Program-made: the position numbers and the translations under genes | In this document: positions 15,667 to 24,148 of the stretch, in pieces | Numbering within the stretch: position 1 is the stretch's first letter | Layout: each line of letters starts with the position of its first letter | Assembly: GCF_013267355.1 (NCBI RefSeq) | Contig: NZ_CP053985.1 | Coordinates: 3,534,001-3,598,000, forward strand | Length of the DNA stretch: 64,000 nucleotides | Source: Achromobacter pestifer | GTDB lineage: Bacteria; Pseudomonadota; Gammaproteobacteria; Burkholderiales; Burkholderiaceae_B | Direction: 5' to 3' | Notes under the pieces: generated by a model | Database searches by the model: none | Told to the model about the DNA's origin: nothing | The model's input: only the letters and a program-made list of their open reading frames with translations

Positions 15667-18282
15667 TCAGCCGGCTTTCTGCCCGTCGGCCGCGGACGAG
15701 GCTTCCAGGAAGTCCTGGGCGAAGCGCTGCAGCACGCCGCCGGCTTCGTAGATCGAGACTTCCTCGGCGGTGTCCAGGCGGCAGGTCACCGGGACTTCGA
15801 CGGTTTCGCCGTTGTGGCGGTGGATTACCAGCGTCAGGTCGGCGCGCGGCTTGCGTTCGCCGGTGACGTCGTAGCTTTCGGTGCCGTCCAGGGCCAGCGT
15901 CTTGCGGTTGACGCCAGCCTTGAATTCCAGCGGCAGCACGCCCATGCCGATCAGGTTGGTGCGGTGGATGCGCTCGAAGCCTTCGGCGACGATGGCTTCC
16001 ACGCCGGCCAGGCGCACGCCCTTGGCGGCCCAGTCGCGCGACGAGCCCTGGCCGTAGTCGGCGCCGGCCACGATGATCAGCGGCTGCTTGCGGTCCATGT
16101 AGGTCTCGATGGCCTCCCACATGCGCATGACCTTGCCTTCGGGCTCGACGCGGGCCAGCGAGCCCTGCTTCACCGTGCCGTCCTCGTTCTTCACCATTTC
16201 GTTGAAGAGCTTGGGGTTGGCGAAGGTGGCGCGCTGCGCGGTGAGGTGATCGCCGCGGTGGGTGGCGTAGGAGTTGAAGTCCTCTTCGGGCAGGCCCATC
16301 TTGTCGAGGTATTCGCCGGCGGCGCTGTCCAGCAGGATGGCGTTGGACGGCGACAGGTGATCGGTGGTGATGTTGTCGCCCAGTACGGCCAGCGGCAGCA
16401 TGCCGCGCAGCGTGCGTTCGCCGGCCAGCGCGCCTTCCCAGTACGGCGGGCGGCGGATGTAGGTGCTCTGCGCGCGCCACTCGTACAGCGGACTGACGGC
16501 GGCCTTGCGGTCGTCCTGGATGCCGAACATGGGAGCGTAGACCTTGCGGAACTGCTCGGGCTTGACCGCGGCCTTGACCACGGCGTCGATTTCTTCGTCG
16601 CTGGGCCAGATGTCCTTCAGGCGGATCTCGCGGCCGCTGGCGTCATGGCCCAGCACGTCGCGCTCAATGTCGAAGCGGATGGTGCCGGCGATGGCATAGG
16701 CCACGACCAGCGGCGGCGAGGCCAGGAAGGCCTGCTTGGCATAGGGGTGGATACGGCCGTCGAAGTTGCGGTTGCCGGACAGCACGGCGGTGGCGTAGAG
16801 GTCGCGATCGATGATTTCCTGCTGGATGACGGGATCCAGCGCGCCCGACATGCCGTTGCAAGTGGTACAGGCGAAGGCGACGACGCCGAAGCCCATTTTT
16901 TCCAGGTCTTCGGTCAGACCGGCTTCGTCCAGGTACAGCGACACGGCCTTGGATCCTGGCGCCAGCGAGCTCTTGACCCAGGGCTTGCGGGTCAGGCCGG
17001 CGCGGTTGGCATTGCGCGCCAGCAGGCCGGCGGCGATGACGTTGCGCGGGTTGCTGGTGTTGGTGCAGCTGGTGATGGCGGCGATGATCACGGCGCCGTC
17101 GGGCATCAGGCCGGGCTCGTTTTCCACCACGCCGGAGATGCCGCGCTCGGCCAGGTCGCTGACGGGCAGGCGGCGGTGCGGATTGGACGGACCGGCCAGG
17201 GTGCGCACCACGCTGGACAGGTCGAAGCGCAGCACGCGTTCGTATTCGACGTGCTTCAGGCTGTCGGACCACAAACCCGTGGTCTTGGCGTAGTTCTCGA
17301 CCAGGGCGATCTGCTCGTCCTCGCGGCCGGTCAGGCGCAGGTAGTCGATGGTCTGCTGGTCAATAGAAAACATCGCGGCCGTGGCGCCGTATTCGGGCGC
17401 CATGTTCGAGATGGTGGCGCGGTCGCCCAGCGTGAGGCTGGCGGCGCCGGCGCCGTAGAACTCCAGGTAAGCGCCCACGACCTTCTCTTTGCGCAGGAAC
17501 TCGGTCAGCGTCAACACGATGTCGGTGGCGGTGATGCCGGGCTGGGCGCGGCCGGTCAGCTCCACGCCGACGATGTCGGGCAGGCGCATCCACGAGGCGC
17601 GGCCCAGCATGACGTTTTCGGCTTCCAGGCCGCCTACGCCGATCGCAATCACGCCCAGCGCATCCACGTGCGGCGTGTGGCTGTCGGTGCCGACTAGCGT
17701 GTCGGGGAAGGCCACGCCGTCCTGCGTGTAGATGACGGGCGACATGCGCTCCAGGTTGATCTGGTGCATGATGCCGTTGCCCGGGGGCACGACTTCGATG
17801 TTGCGGAAGGCCTGCTTGGTCCAGTCGATGAAATGGAAGCGGTCTTCGTTGCGGCGGTCTTCCACGGCGCGGTTCTTGGCGAAGGCGTCGGGATCGTTGC
17901 CGTCGTATTCCACGGCCAGCGAGTGGTCGACGATCAGCTGCACCGGCACCACGGGATTGACCTTGGCGGGATCGCCGCCCTTGTCGGCGATGGCGTCGCG
18001 CAGGCCGGCCAGGTCCACCAGCGCGGTCTGGCCGAGAATGTCATGACAGACCACGCGCGCCGGGAACCACGGGAAGTCCAGGTCGCGGCGGCGCTCGATC
18101 AGCTGCTTCAGCGCGTCGGTCAGCATCGCCGGGTCGCAGCGGCGCACCAGGTTTTCCGCGAGCACGCGCGAGGTGTAGGGCAGACGGTCATAAGCGCCCG
18201 GCGAAATCGCCTCGACGGCGGCGCGGGTGTCGAAGTAGTCCAGGCGGGTGCCGGGCAGGGGCTTGCGGTAGTTTTGGTTCAT
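15667..18282 (-). CDS. acnD: Fe/S-dependent 2-methylcitrate dehydratase AcnD
   Basis: The 871-residue protein is of the aconitase A superfamily. Iron-sulfur ligands are visible in TSCTNTSNP and ACTTCNG; substrate motifs GTDSHTPH and GNRNFDGR are intact. Size and pairing with prpF identify AcnD, which dehydrates 2-methylcitrate and needs PrpF, rather than housekeeping aconitase. It overlaps the upstream gntR gene by 4 bases (ATGA), implying translational coupling. Nothing in it looks broken. Confidence 0.92.
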   Translation of the reverse strand: MNQNYRKPLPGTRLDYFDTRAAVEAISPGAYDRLPYTSRVLAENLVRRCDPAMLTDALKQLIERRRDLDFPWFPARVVCHDILGQTALVDLAGLRDAIADKGGDPAKVNPVVPVQLIVDHSLAVEYDGNDPDAFAKNRAVEDRRNEDRFHFIDWTKQAFRNIEVVPPGNGIMHQINLERMSPVIYTQDGVAFPDTLVGTDSHTPHVDALGVIAIGVGGLEAENVMLGRASWMRLPDIVGVELTGRAQPGITATDIVLTLTEFLRKEKVVGAYLEFYGAGAASLTLGDRATISNMAPEYGATAAMFSIDQQTIDYLRLTGREDEQIALVENYAKTTGLWSDSLKHVEYERVLRFDLSSVVRTLAGPSNPHRRLPVSDLAERGISGVVENEPGLMPDGAVIIAAITSCTNTSNPRNVIAAGLLARNANRAGLTRKPWVKSSLAPGSKAVSLYLDEAGLTEDLEKMGFGVVAFACTTCNGMSGALDPVIQQEIIDRDLYATAVLSGNRNFDGRIHPYAKQAFLASPPLVVAYAIAGTIRFDIERDVLGHDASGREIRLKDIWPSDEEIDAVVKAAVKPEQFRKVYAPMFGIQDDRKAAVSPLYEWRAQSTYIRRPPYWEGALAGERTLRGMLPLAVLGDNITTDHLSPSNAILLDSAAGEYLDKMGLPEEDFNSYATHRGDHLTAQRATFANPKLFNEMVKNEDGTVKQGSLARVEPEGKVMRMWEAIETYMDRKQPLIIVAGADYGQGSSRDWAAKGVRLAGVEAIVAEGFERIHRTNLIGMGVLPLEFKAGVNRKTLALDGTESYDVTGERKPRADLTLVIHRHNGETVEVPVTCRLDTAEEVSIYEAGGVLQRFAQDFLEASSAADGQKAG

Positions 18283-18989
18283 GCCTCTGTGCGCTGCAGG
18301 TTGCCCTGCGCGATCTGCTGTTCGATGTTGAGACGGGATGCGCGGATGTGGCGGCGCATCAGGATTTCGGCCAACTCGCCATCGCCGTCGGCGATGGCGT
18401 CCAGAATGCGGTGGTGTTCGGCGTAAGCCTGCCGGGGGCGGTTGGGCGTTGTCGAATACTGGATGCGGTACATGCGCGCCAGTTGATAGAGTTCATCGCA
18501 CAGCATGCGGAACAGCATCTGGTTGCCGCTGCCCTTGACGATGCGGTAATGGAAATCGTAGTCGCCTTCCTGCTGGTAGTAGCCCAGGCCGGCCTGGAAG
18601 GCTTCGTCGCGTTCGTGCGCTTCCAGCACGGCGCGCAGCTCGGCGATTTCCGAGGGCGGCATGCGTTCGGCCGCCAGGCGGCAGGCCATGCCTTCCAGCG
18701 ATTCGCGGATTTCGTAGAGTTCGGACAGTTCCTGCTGCGACAGGGACACCACGCGGGCGCCGGCGTGCGGCACGCGCACCAGCAGCTTCTGGCCTTCCAG
18801 CCGGTGCAGGGCTTCGCGCAGCGGACCCCGGCTGACGCCATGGATGCGGGCCAGCTCGGGTTCGGAAATCTTGCTGCCGGGGGCGATTTCTCCCTTGACG
18901 ATGGCGGACTGGATCTTGCGGAAGATGTGTTCCGCAAGCGTCTCGCTGTCACCGGGGGCGGCGCCGGGCAGGGTCAGCACCTTGCTCAT
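18279..18989 (-). CDS. GntR-family regulator (FCD domain) of the acnD-prpF operon
   Basis: A 236-residue regulator: winged helix with GSKISEPELARIHGVSRGPL (recognition helix region about residues 38-57), then an FCD effector domain with metal-ligand-like His residues (FHYRI, EHHRIL, RRHIRAS). It is cotranscribed with acnD (4-base overlap). Family members bind TTGT-ACAA type operators, and matching palindromes overlap its own start codon and lie 60 bases upstream. It therefore probably represses its own operon, perhaps released by methylcitrate; the ligand is inferred. Confidence 0.88.
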   Translation of the reverse strand: MSKVLTLPGAAPGDSETLAEHIFRKIQSAIVKGEIAPGSKISEPELARIHGVSRGPLREALHRLEGQKLLVRVPHAGARVVSLSQQELSELYEIRESLEGMACRLAAERMPPSEIAELRAVLEAHERDEAFQAGLGYYQQEGDYDFHYRIVKGSGNQMLFRMLCDELYQLARMYRIQYSTTPNRPRQAYAEHHRILDAIADGDGELAEILMRRHIRASRLNIEQQIAQGNLQRTEA

Positions 18990-19064
18990 TGTGTTGACAA
19001 TCTTTCCGTTATGAGAAGAAAAATTCGGAAAAAAACGCCTTGTGGCGTTGAATTGTCAACAATT
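18988..19064. promoter_or_regulatory. Paired GntR-type operators upstream of gntR-acnD-prpF
   Basis: A 14-bp palindrome AATTGTCAACAATT lies at 19051-19064 and a related site ATTGTGTTGACAAT at 18988-19001 overlaps the gntR start codon. The segments TGTTGACAAT (18992-19001) and ATTGTCAACA (19052-19061) are exact reverse complements 50 bases apart. ATTGT-ACAAT arms are the usual form for FCD-type GntR operators. Paired sites around a promoter suggest autorepression. Confidence 0.65.
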
Positions 19065-19135
19065 TACCCTGGACCCCGGATGGGTGCAAGCCCGGCCCGA
19101 CCCTTGGAGGGACGCAGGCCGGGCGCGTCGGGCGC

Positions 19136-20938
19136 CTACCGCTTGTGGTGCACCTCCTGCAAGCCATAGACCTGCACCGGCATGCCGACCTGCCGCGCCT
19201 TCAGCTGCAAGGACAGGTACTGCGAGTAATGCCGCGACTGGTGCAGGTTGCCGCCGTGGAACCAGAGTGCATCCTGCTGCGTGGGCTTCCACATATTGCG
19301 CTGTTCGCCTTCCCAGGGGCCGGGGTCCTTGGTGGTGTCCGAGCCCAGTCCCCAGCATTTGCCGACCTTGTCGGCGACGTCGCGGCTGATCAGATCTGCT
19401 GCCCAGCCGTTCATCGAGCCGTAGCCGGTGGCGTAGACCACCAGGTCCGCGGGCAGCTTGACGCCGGACTTCAGCACCACGGCGTCGCGCGTGAGGTGGC
19501 TGACGTCGGTGCGCGACTGCAGCTTGATGCTGCCGTCGATGATCAGGTCGCAGGCGCCGACGTCGATGTAGTAGCCGGACCCGCGCCGCAGGTATTTCAT
19601 GAACAGGCCCGAGCCGTCGTCGCCCCAGTCCAGCATGAAGCCCGCCTCTTCGAGCTTGGCGTAGAACCCGGCGTCGCGTTCGCGCATCTGGTCGTAGAGC
19701 GGAATCTGGAACTGCGCCATGATCTTGTAGGGCAGGGAAGCGAACGTCAGGTCGGCCTTGCGCGTGGTCATGCCGCGGGCCAGCGCCTGTTCGGAATACA
19801 GGCCGCCCAGGCCGATGTCCATCAGCGTTTCGGAACGCACGATGTGAGTGGACGAGCGCTGCACCATGGTGACGTTGGCCCCGCCTTCCCACAGCGCCGC
19901 GCAGATGTCGTGCGCGGAGTTGTTGGCGCCGATGACGACCACGTTCTTGCCGCGGTAGGCGTCGGGGCCGGGGTGCTGCGAGGAGTGCTGCTGTTCGCCC
20001 TGGAATTCGTCCTGGCCGGGGAAGCTGGGGATGTTGGGCTTGCCGGACATGCCGGTGGCCAGCACCAGCTGCTTGGGCCGCAGCACCACGGGCTTGCCCT
20101 CGCGCAGCACCGTGACCTCCCATTCCTGCTTCTGCTCGTCGTAGCGCGCCGACTGGCAGACGGTGGAGGTCCAGTAATTGAGCTCCATGATCCTGGTATA
20201 CATCTCCAGCCAATCGCCGATCTTGTCCTTGGGCGCGAAGACCGGCCAGTTTTCGGGGAAGGGGATGTAGGGCAGGTGGTCGTACCAGACCGGGTCGTGC
20301 AGGCACAGGGACTTGTAGCGCTTTCTCCAGCTGTCGCCGGCGCGCTCGTTCTTTTCGATGATGATGGTCGGCACGTCCAGTTGGCGCAGGCGCGCGCCCA
20401 GCGCGATGCCGCCCTGGCCGCCGCCGATGATGAGCACGTAGGGCTGGGTCTGGTAGCCGAGTTCGGCGGCTTCCTGTTCGCGCTTTTCCAGCCAGGTCTG
20501 GCGGGTGCGGCTGCTGCCGTGCTCGGCGCCCTTGGGCCGGCGCAGGCCGCTGGGCTCCTCGTGCCCCTTGAGTTCGGACAGGGTGGTCAGCAGAGTCCAG
20601 ATCTTGCCGTCCTGCACGCGGATGTGGCCGTAGCCGCGCGCGCGGTTGGTCTCGATCTCGATCCAACCCTGCAGCAGGCCGGCCTCTTGCGACACGGTTT
20701 CTTTCGGATCCAGGCTGAAGCGCACCGGCTCCACCTGCGACAGCTGGTGTTGCAGCATGTCGCGGATCTGGCCGTGTCCTTCGAGCGTGCGCAGGTTCCA
20801 GGTGAACAGCACCAGGTCGCGCCAATAGCAGTCGTCCTGGAACAGGGCGGCGACGCCATCGATGTCCTTGTTGCCCAGCGCCGTGTTCAGGCGCGCGAGC
20901 ACGGCGTCCAGGGCGGCGCCGGCTTGATCGGTCTGCAT
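19136..20938 (-). CDS. Flavin-dependent monooxygenase with N-terminal NTF2-like domain
   Basis: A 600-residue protein. The first ~140 residues look like a SnoaL/NTF2-type domain (ALFQDDCYWRDLVLFTW); the rest is a class B flavoprotein monooxygenase. The FAD loop is IIGGGQGGIALGARL and the NAD(P) loop VIGANNSAHD; an ATG motif (VLATGMSGKP) and VVYATGYGSMNGW are also present. Substrate is unknown; relatives hydroxylate or do Baeyer-Villiger oxidations. ATG 20938 was chosen because AAGGAG precedes it and the upstream frame is not protein-like. It has a clear -24/-12 promoter and is next to a sigma-54 activator gene. Confidence 0.85.
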   Translation of the reverse strand: MQTDQAGAALDAVLARLNTALGNKDIDGVAALFQDDCYWRDLVLFTWNLRTLEGHGQIRDMLQHQLSQVEPVRFSLDPKETVSQEAGLLQGWIEIETNRARGYGHIRVQDGKIWTLLTTLSELKGHEEPSGLRRPKGAEHGSSRTRQTWLEKREQEAAELGYQTQPYVLIIGGGQGGIALGARLRQLDVPTIIIEKNERAGDSWRKRYKSLCLHDPVWYDHLPYIPFPENWPVFAPKDKIGDWLEMYTRIMELNYWTSTVCQSARYDEQKQEWEVTVLREGKPVVLRPKQLVLATGMSGKPNIPSFPGQDEFQGEQQHSSQHPGPDAYRGKNVVVIGANNSAHDICAALWEGGANVTMVQRSSTHIVRSETLMDIGLGGLYSEQALARGMTTRKADLTFASLPYKIMAQFQIPLYDQMRERDAGFYAKLEEAGFMLDWGDDGSGLFMKYLRRGSGYYIDVGACDLIIDGSIKLQSRTDVSHLTRDAVVLKSGVKLPADLVVYATGYGSMNGWAADLISRDVADKVGKCWGLGSDTTKDPGPWEGEQRNMWKPTQQDALWFHGGNLHQSRHYSQYLSLQLKARQVGMPVQVYGLQEVHHKR

Positions 20939-21042
20939 GTCTAGTCTCCTTGCCCGTGACGGGCGTCGTTGTCGTGGCGGACTGGTGTGCGGTCCGCTGA
21001 CAGCCCCGGCCTGTGCCGGCCGGTGGGCGTCGATAACGATCA

Positions 21043-21058
21043 AGCAATCGGCGTGCCA
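21043..21058 (-). promoter_or_regulatory. Sigma-54 promoter (-24/-12) of the monooxygenase gene
   Basis: On the minus strand the sequence reads TGGCACGCCGATTGCT, a full match to the consensus TGGCAC-N5-TTGCW, with the preceding C and following G also matching the extended consensus. It lies 105 bases upstream of the monooxygenase ATG and 74 bases beyond the activator stop codon. The flanking gene encodes a sigma-54 enhancer-binding protein, which strongly supports the call. Confidence 0.88.
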
Positions 21059-21091
21059 GCCATGGTTCCCAGGAAGGCGGGGCGGGATGCC

Positions 21092-21116
21092 GTGGCGGCG
21101 CGCCACACCTGTGGCG
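21092..21116. promoter_or_regulatory. Candidate upstream activating sequence for the sigma-54 activator
   Basis: Alternating GTGGCG / CGCCAC / GTGGCG elements form two overlapping inverted repeats: GTGGCG-GCG-CGCCAC (21092-21106) and CGCCACACCTGTGGCG (21101-21116). They start 34 bases upstream of the -24 element. Activators of the AcoR type bind GC-rich palindromes like these. The distance is shorter than usual for enhancer sites, but they are the only strong palindromes in the gap. Confidence 0.55.
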
Positions 21117-21131
21117 CCAGGGCGTGGCACC

Positions 21132-23024
21132 TCAGGAGCGCGCGGCTAGGCCGTGGCGGCGTATCTGGCGATGGACGGTGGAGCGGTCCACGCCCAGGCG
21201 CCTTGCGGCTTCGGACACGTTGCCGCCGCAACTGGCCAGCATGGCGCGCAAGGCGGCCTCTTCGGGGCTGGCGGCCGCCACGGCCGGCGCCAGCGCGTCC
21301 GGCAGGTCGGCGGGTTCGATGACGCCGTTCTCGCACAGCGCGGCGGCGACCGCGATGGCGTTGGCGAGTTCGCGGATGTTGCCGGGCCAGGGGTGCGCCT
21401 TCAGCGCCAGCAGCGCGGCGGGCGCCAGCACGGGGGCGCCGGATTCGTCCTGGTGGCGCGCCAGCAGGCGGGCGATCAGCCATTCCAGGTCGGCGCGTTC
21501 GCGCAGCGGCGGCACGGTCAGCGTGGCGGCGTTGATGCGGTAGTAGAGGTCTTCGCGGAAGCGTCCCTCGCGCACCAGCGCGGCAAGATCGCGGTGCGAT
21601 GCAGATACCAGGCAGAGGCGCACGGCGCGCGGCGCGTTGGCGCCGATGGGCGTGACTTCGGATTCGGCCAGCACCCGCAGCAGGCGGCTTTGCAGCGCCA
21701 GCGGCATGTCGCCGATCTCGTCCAGGAACAGGGTGCCGCCGTCGGATTCCTCGATCAGGCCCTTGCGGCCCTTGGTTGCCGCGCCGGTGTAGGCCCCAGG
21801 CAGATAGCCGAACAGTTCGCTTTCGATCAGGGATTCGGGGATCGCCGCACAGTTCACGGCGACGAAGCGCCCCGCGCGCTGGCTACCGTCGTGGATGGCG
21901 CGGGCCAGGTATTCCTTGCCGACCCCGGTTTCGCCTTGCAGCAGCATGGGCAGCCCTTGCCGGGCCAACTTGGTGGCGCGCGTCAGCATCGCCGCCATGC
22001 GGGCATCGCCGCCGTCCAGGCCGCGCAGGGCGGACGGCGCGCCGCGCACGGCGACCGAGGCTCCTCGCGCGTGCCGGTTGGGCTCGATGGCGTGCGCGAA
22101 CAGCGCATTGCCGTCGCGAGCCACGATCAGGCGCTGCTGCGGCGCATGGGCGCGGGTGTAGCGCGGCAGGTCATCGAGCTGCAGGTCGAAGAATCGGGTG
22201 ACGGGCTGGCCGATCAGGCCGGCGGGATTGCGCCAGTCCAGGCCGGCGGCGCGCGCCAGCAGCTTGGCGCCGGTGTGCGTCATGCCGAGGATGCGCCCGG
22301 AGCCGTCCAGCGAGATCGCGGCCTCAGGATCCACGTCCAGGAATTCGGGCGAGCGCGCGAATCGCAGCACCCATTCATTGCTGGTGCGCGCCATCAGGTT
22401 GGCCATTTCGATGCGGCGCGTGGCGCCGGTGACCAGGTGCAGCGCCAGGTTCTGGCTGGCTTTCAGGATGGGGGAGCTGAGCAGCGAAATGTCCAGCACG
22501 GCCGCGAGTTCGCCATCGGCGCTGTAGATGGGTGCGGCGGTGCAGGACAGCGGCGTATGGGTATTGTCGAAGTGGTCGCTCTGGTGGATGGTCAGGGCTT
22601 CGCCGCTTTCCAGGCAGGCGCCCACGGCGCAGGTGCCGGCGCGCCGCTCGGACCATTCCGACCCCAGATAGAGCCCGGCCTTGCGCAGACTGGCGGTCTG
22701 CTGCGCGTCGCCCAGGAACTCCACGGTGACGCCCTGGCGGTCGGCCAGCAGCAGCACGTAGTTCTGGCCGGCGACCTGGCGAAAGAGATGGTCCAGGCCG
22801 GACCGCGCAATCGAGATCAGCGCTTCGGACTGCTGGCGGTGTTCGCGCAGCCGGCCATCCGGCACGATGTAGGCCTCGCAGGCCTGGGCGGGATCCAGCC
22901 GGTACTGGTCCAGGCAGCGCAGCCAGCTGCTGACCACGTGCGCGTCGCGTTGCGTGGGCCGGCCCAGGCCGACTTGTTCGATCTCGCGGATATGGGCGGA
23001 GTGCAGGGATTCCTGACTAGGCAT
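21132..23024 (-). CDS. Sigma-54-dependent transcriptional activator (AcoR-like)
   Basis: A 630-residue enhancer-binding protein. The N-terminal part is a GAF-type sensor (about residues 60-200). The AAA+ domain has Walker A GETGVGKE, the sigma-54 contact loop as GAYTGA and Walker B GGTLFLDEIGD. The C terminus is a Fis-type helix-turn-helix (NVSEAARRLGVDRSTVHRQI). All parts needed for activation are present, the loop being the common GAYTGA variant of GAFTGA. It sits directly upstream of the monooxygenase gene, whose promoter is sigma-54 type, so it is its probable activator. The signal is unknown. Confidence 0.92.
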   Translation of the reverse strand: MPSQESLHSAHIREIEQVGLGRPTQRDAHVVSSWLRCLDQYRLDPAQACEAYIVPDGRLREHRQQSEALISIARSGLDHLFRQVAGQNYVLLLADRQGVTVEFLGDAQQTASLRKAGLYLGSEWSERRAGTCAVGACLESGEALTIHQSDHFDNTHTPLSCTAAPIYSADGELAAVLDISLLSSPILKASQNLALHLVTGATRRIEMANLMARTSNEWVLRFARSPEFLDVDPEAAISLDGSGRILGMTHTGAKLLARAAGLDWRNPAGLIGQPVTRFFDLQLDDLPRYTRAHAPQQRLIVARDGNALFAHAIEPNRHARGASVAVRGAPSALRGLDGGDARMAAMLTRATKLARQGLPMLLQGETGVGKEYLARAIHDGSQRAGRFVAVNCAAIPESLIESELFGYLPGAYTGAATKGRKGLIEESDGGTLFLDEIGDMPLALQSRLLRVLAESEVTPIGANAPRAVRLCLVSASHRDLAALVREGRFREDLYYRINAATLTVPPLRERADLEWLIARLLARHQDESGAPVLAPAALLALKAHPWPGNIRELANAIAVAAALCENGVIEPADLPDALAPAVAAASPEEAALRAMLASCGGNVSEAARRLGVDRSTVHRQIRRHGLAARS

Positions 23025-23128
23025 GTCGTCTCCATGTTGCGCCCGATCTGCGCCGGATCAACGGGCAGCATGCACAGAGGACGACACGCCTGTAAATGCT
23101 GGTTATCCAGCAGGGGGTATGGGGGACG

Positions 23129-24100
23129 CTACAGGTCGACCTTGACCTTGCCGGCCTGCACCAGCCCCGCCACGTCGCGTATTTCCGCCAGCAGCGCCTG
23201 TTGCAGCTGCGCGGGCGTGCCGCCGGTGGGCTGGAAGCCCTGTTCGCCCAGCTTGGAACGGACCGCTTCGGTCTGCAACGCGCGGTTGATGCCCTGATTC
23301 AGCGCCGCGATGGCGGCTTCCGGGGTGCCGGCGGCGCAATAGGTGCCGAATTGGATCTGCGCCGAGAAGCCGGGGTAGCCGCCTTCGGCCACCGTCGGGA
23401 TGTCCGGGTACTTGGGCAGGCGCTCCGGGCTGGTCACGGCCAGCACGCGCAGGCGTCCGCTTTGCAGATAAGGCTCCACTGCCGCGACGGTGGCGACCAC
23501 CACCTGGATCTGCCCGCCCAGCAGGTCCGTCATCATCGGACCCGTGCCGCGGTAGGGCACGTGCAGCATGTCGATGCCGCAGGCGGCCTGCAGCAGCTCG
23601 GTGGCCAGATGCTGCGGCGTGGCATTGCCGGGGGAGCCGAAGGTCAGTCCCTTGGGTTCGCGTTTGGCCTGGGCAACCAGTTCGCCCAGGGTCTTGGCCG
23701 GCAGGTCGGCGTTGACCGCCACCATGTAGGGCGAACGCGCGATGGGGCAGACCGGCGCCAGCTGCTTGAGCACGTCCTCGGGCGGCCGGGCGTAGTAGCG
23801 CACCGAAGGCACCAGTCCGGCGAACAGCAGCACGCTGCCGTCCTTGACGCCGTTGGCGGTGTAGTCGGCGCCCAGCATGCCGCTGGCGCCGGGCTTGTTT
23901 TCGACCACCACCGGGCGGTCGAGCGCGCCTTCCAGCGTGGCGGCGATCACGCGGCCCAGCACGTCGGTGCCGCCGCCGGGCGGGAAGGGCACGATGACGC
24001 GCAAGGGGGCTTCGCGCGCGCTGGCGGCGCCGCTCAACGCGGCGCCCAGCGGCGTGAGGGCCAGGGCCGCCATGTTCTTCAGGATGGTTCTGCGATTCAT
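23129..24100 (-). CDS. Bug-family tripartite tricarboxylate transporter receptor
   Basis: A 323-residue periplasmic solute-binding protein. The N-terminal signal (MNRRTILKNMAALAL) has a twin-Arg and hydrophobic core; the mature protein shows family motifs VIVPFPPGGGTD and VENKPGASG near the N terminus and PYRGTGPMMTDLLGGQIQ in the middle. Bug proteins are greatly expanded in Bordetella/Achromobacter and bind carboxylates and other small metabolites. It is the third gene of an apparent operon after the AA_synth and hydrolase genes. ATG 24100 was chosen to start at the signal peptide. The ligand is unknown. Confidence 0.92.
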   Translation of the reverse strand: MNRRTILKNMAALALTPLGAALSGAASAREAPLRVIVPFPPGGGTDVLGRVIAATLEGALDRPVVVENKPGASGMLGADYTANGVKDGSVLLFAGLVPSVRYYARPPEDVLKQLAPVCPIARSPYMVAVNADLPAKTLGELVAQAKREPKGLTFGSPGNATPQHLATELLQAACGIDMLHVPYRGTGPMMTDLLGGQIQVVVATVAAVEPYLQSGRLRVLAVTSPERLPKYPDIPTVAEGGYPGFSAQIQFGTYCAAGTPEAAIAALNQGINRALQTEAVRSKLGEQGFQPTGGTPAQLQQALLAEIRDVAGLVQAGKVKVDL

Positions 24101-24148
24101 GTTGTTTGTCTCCGTATCCACTCTACGCGGGCTGATGGCCGGCCGTCT

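Noticed and set aside
14440..17697. 1085-codon open frame on the plus strand
   Set aside because: Antisense to prpF and acnD, both of which have intact family motifs; long antisense frames are common at this GC.
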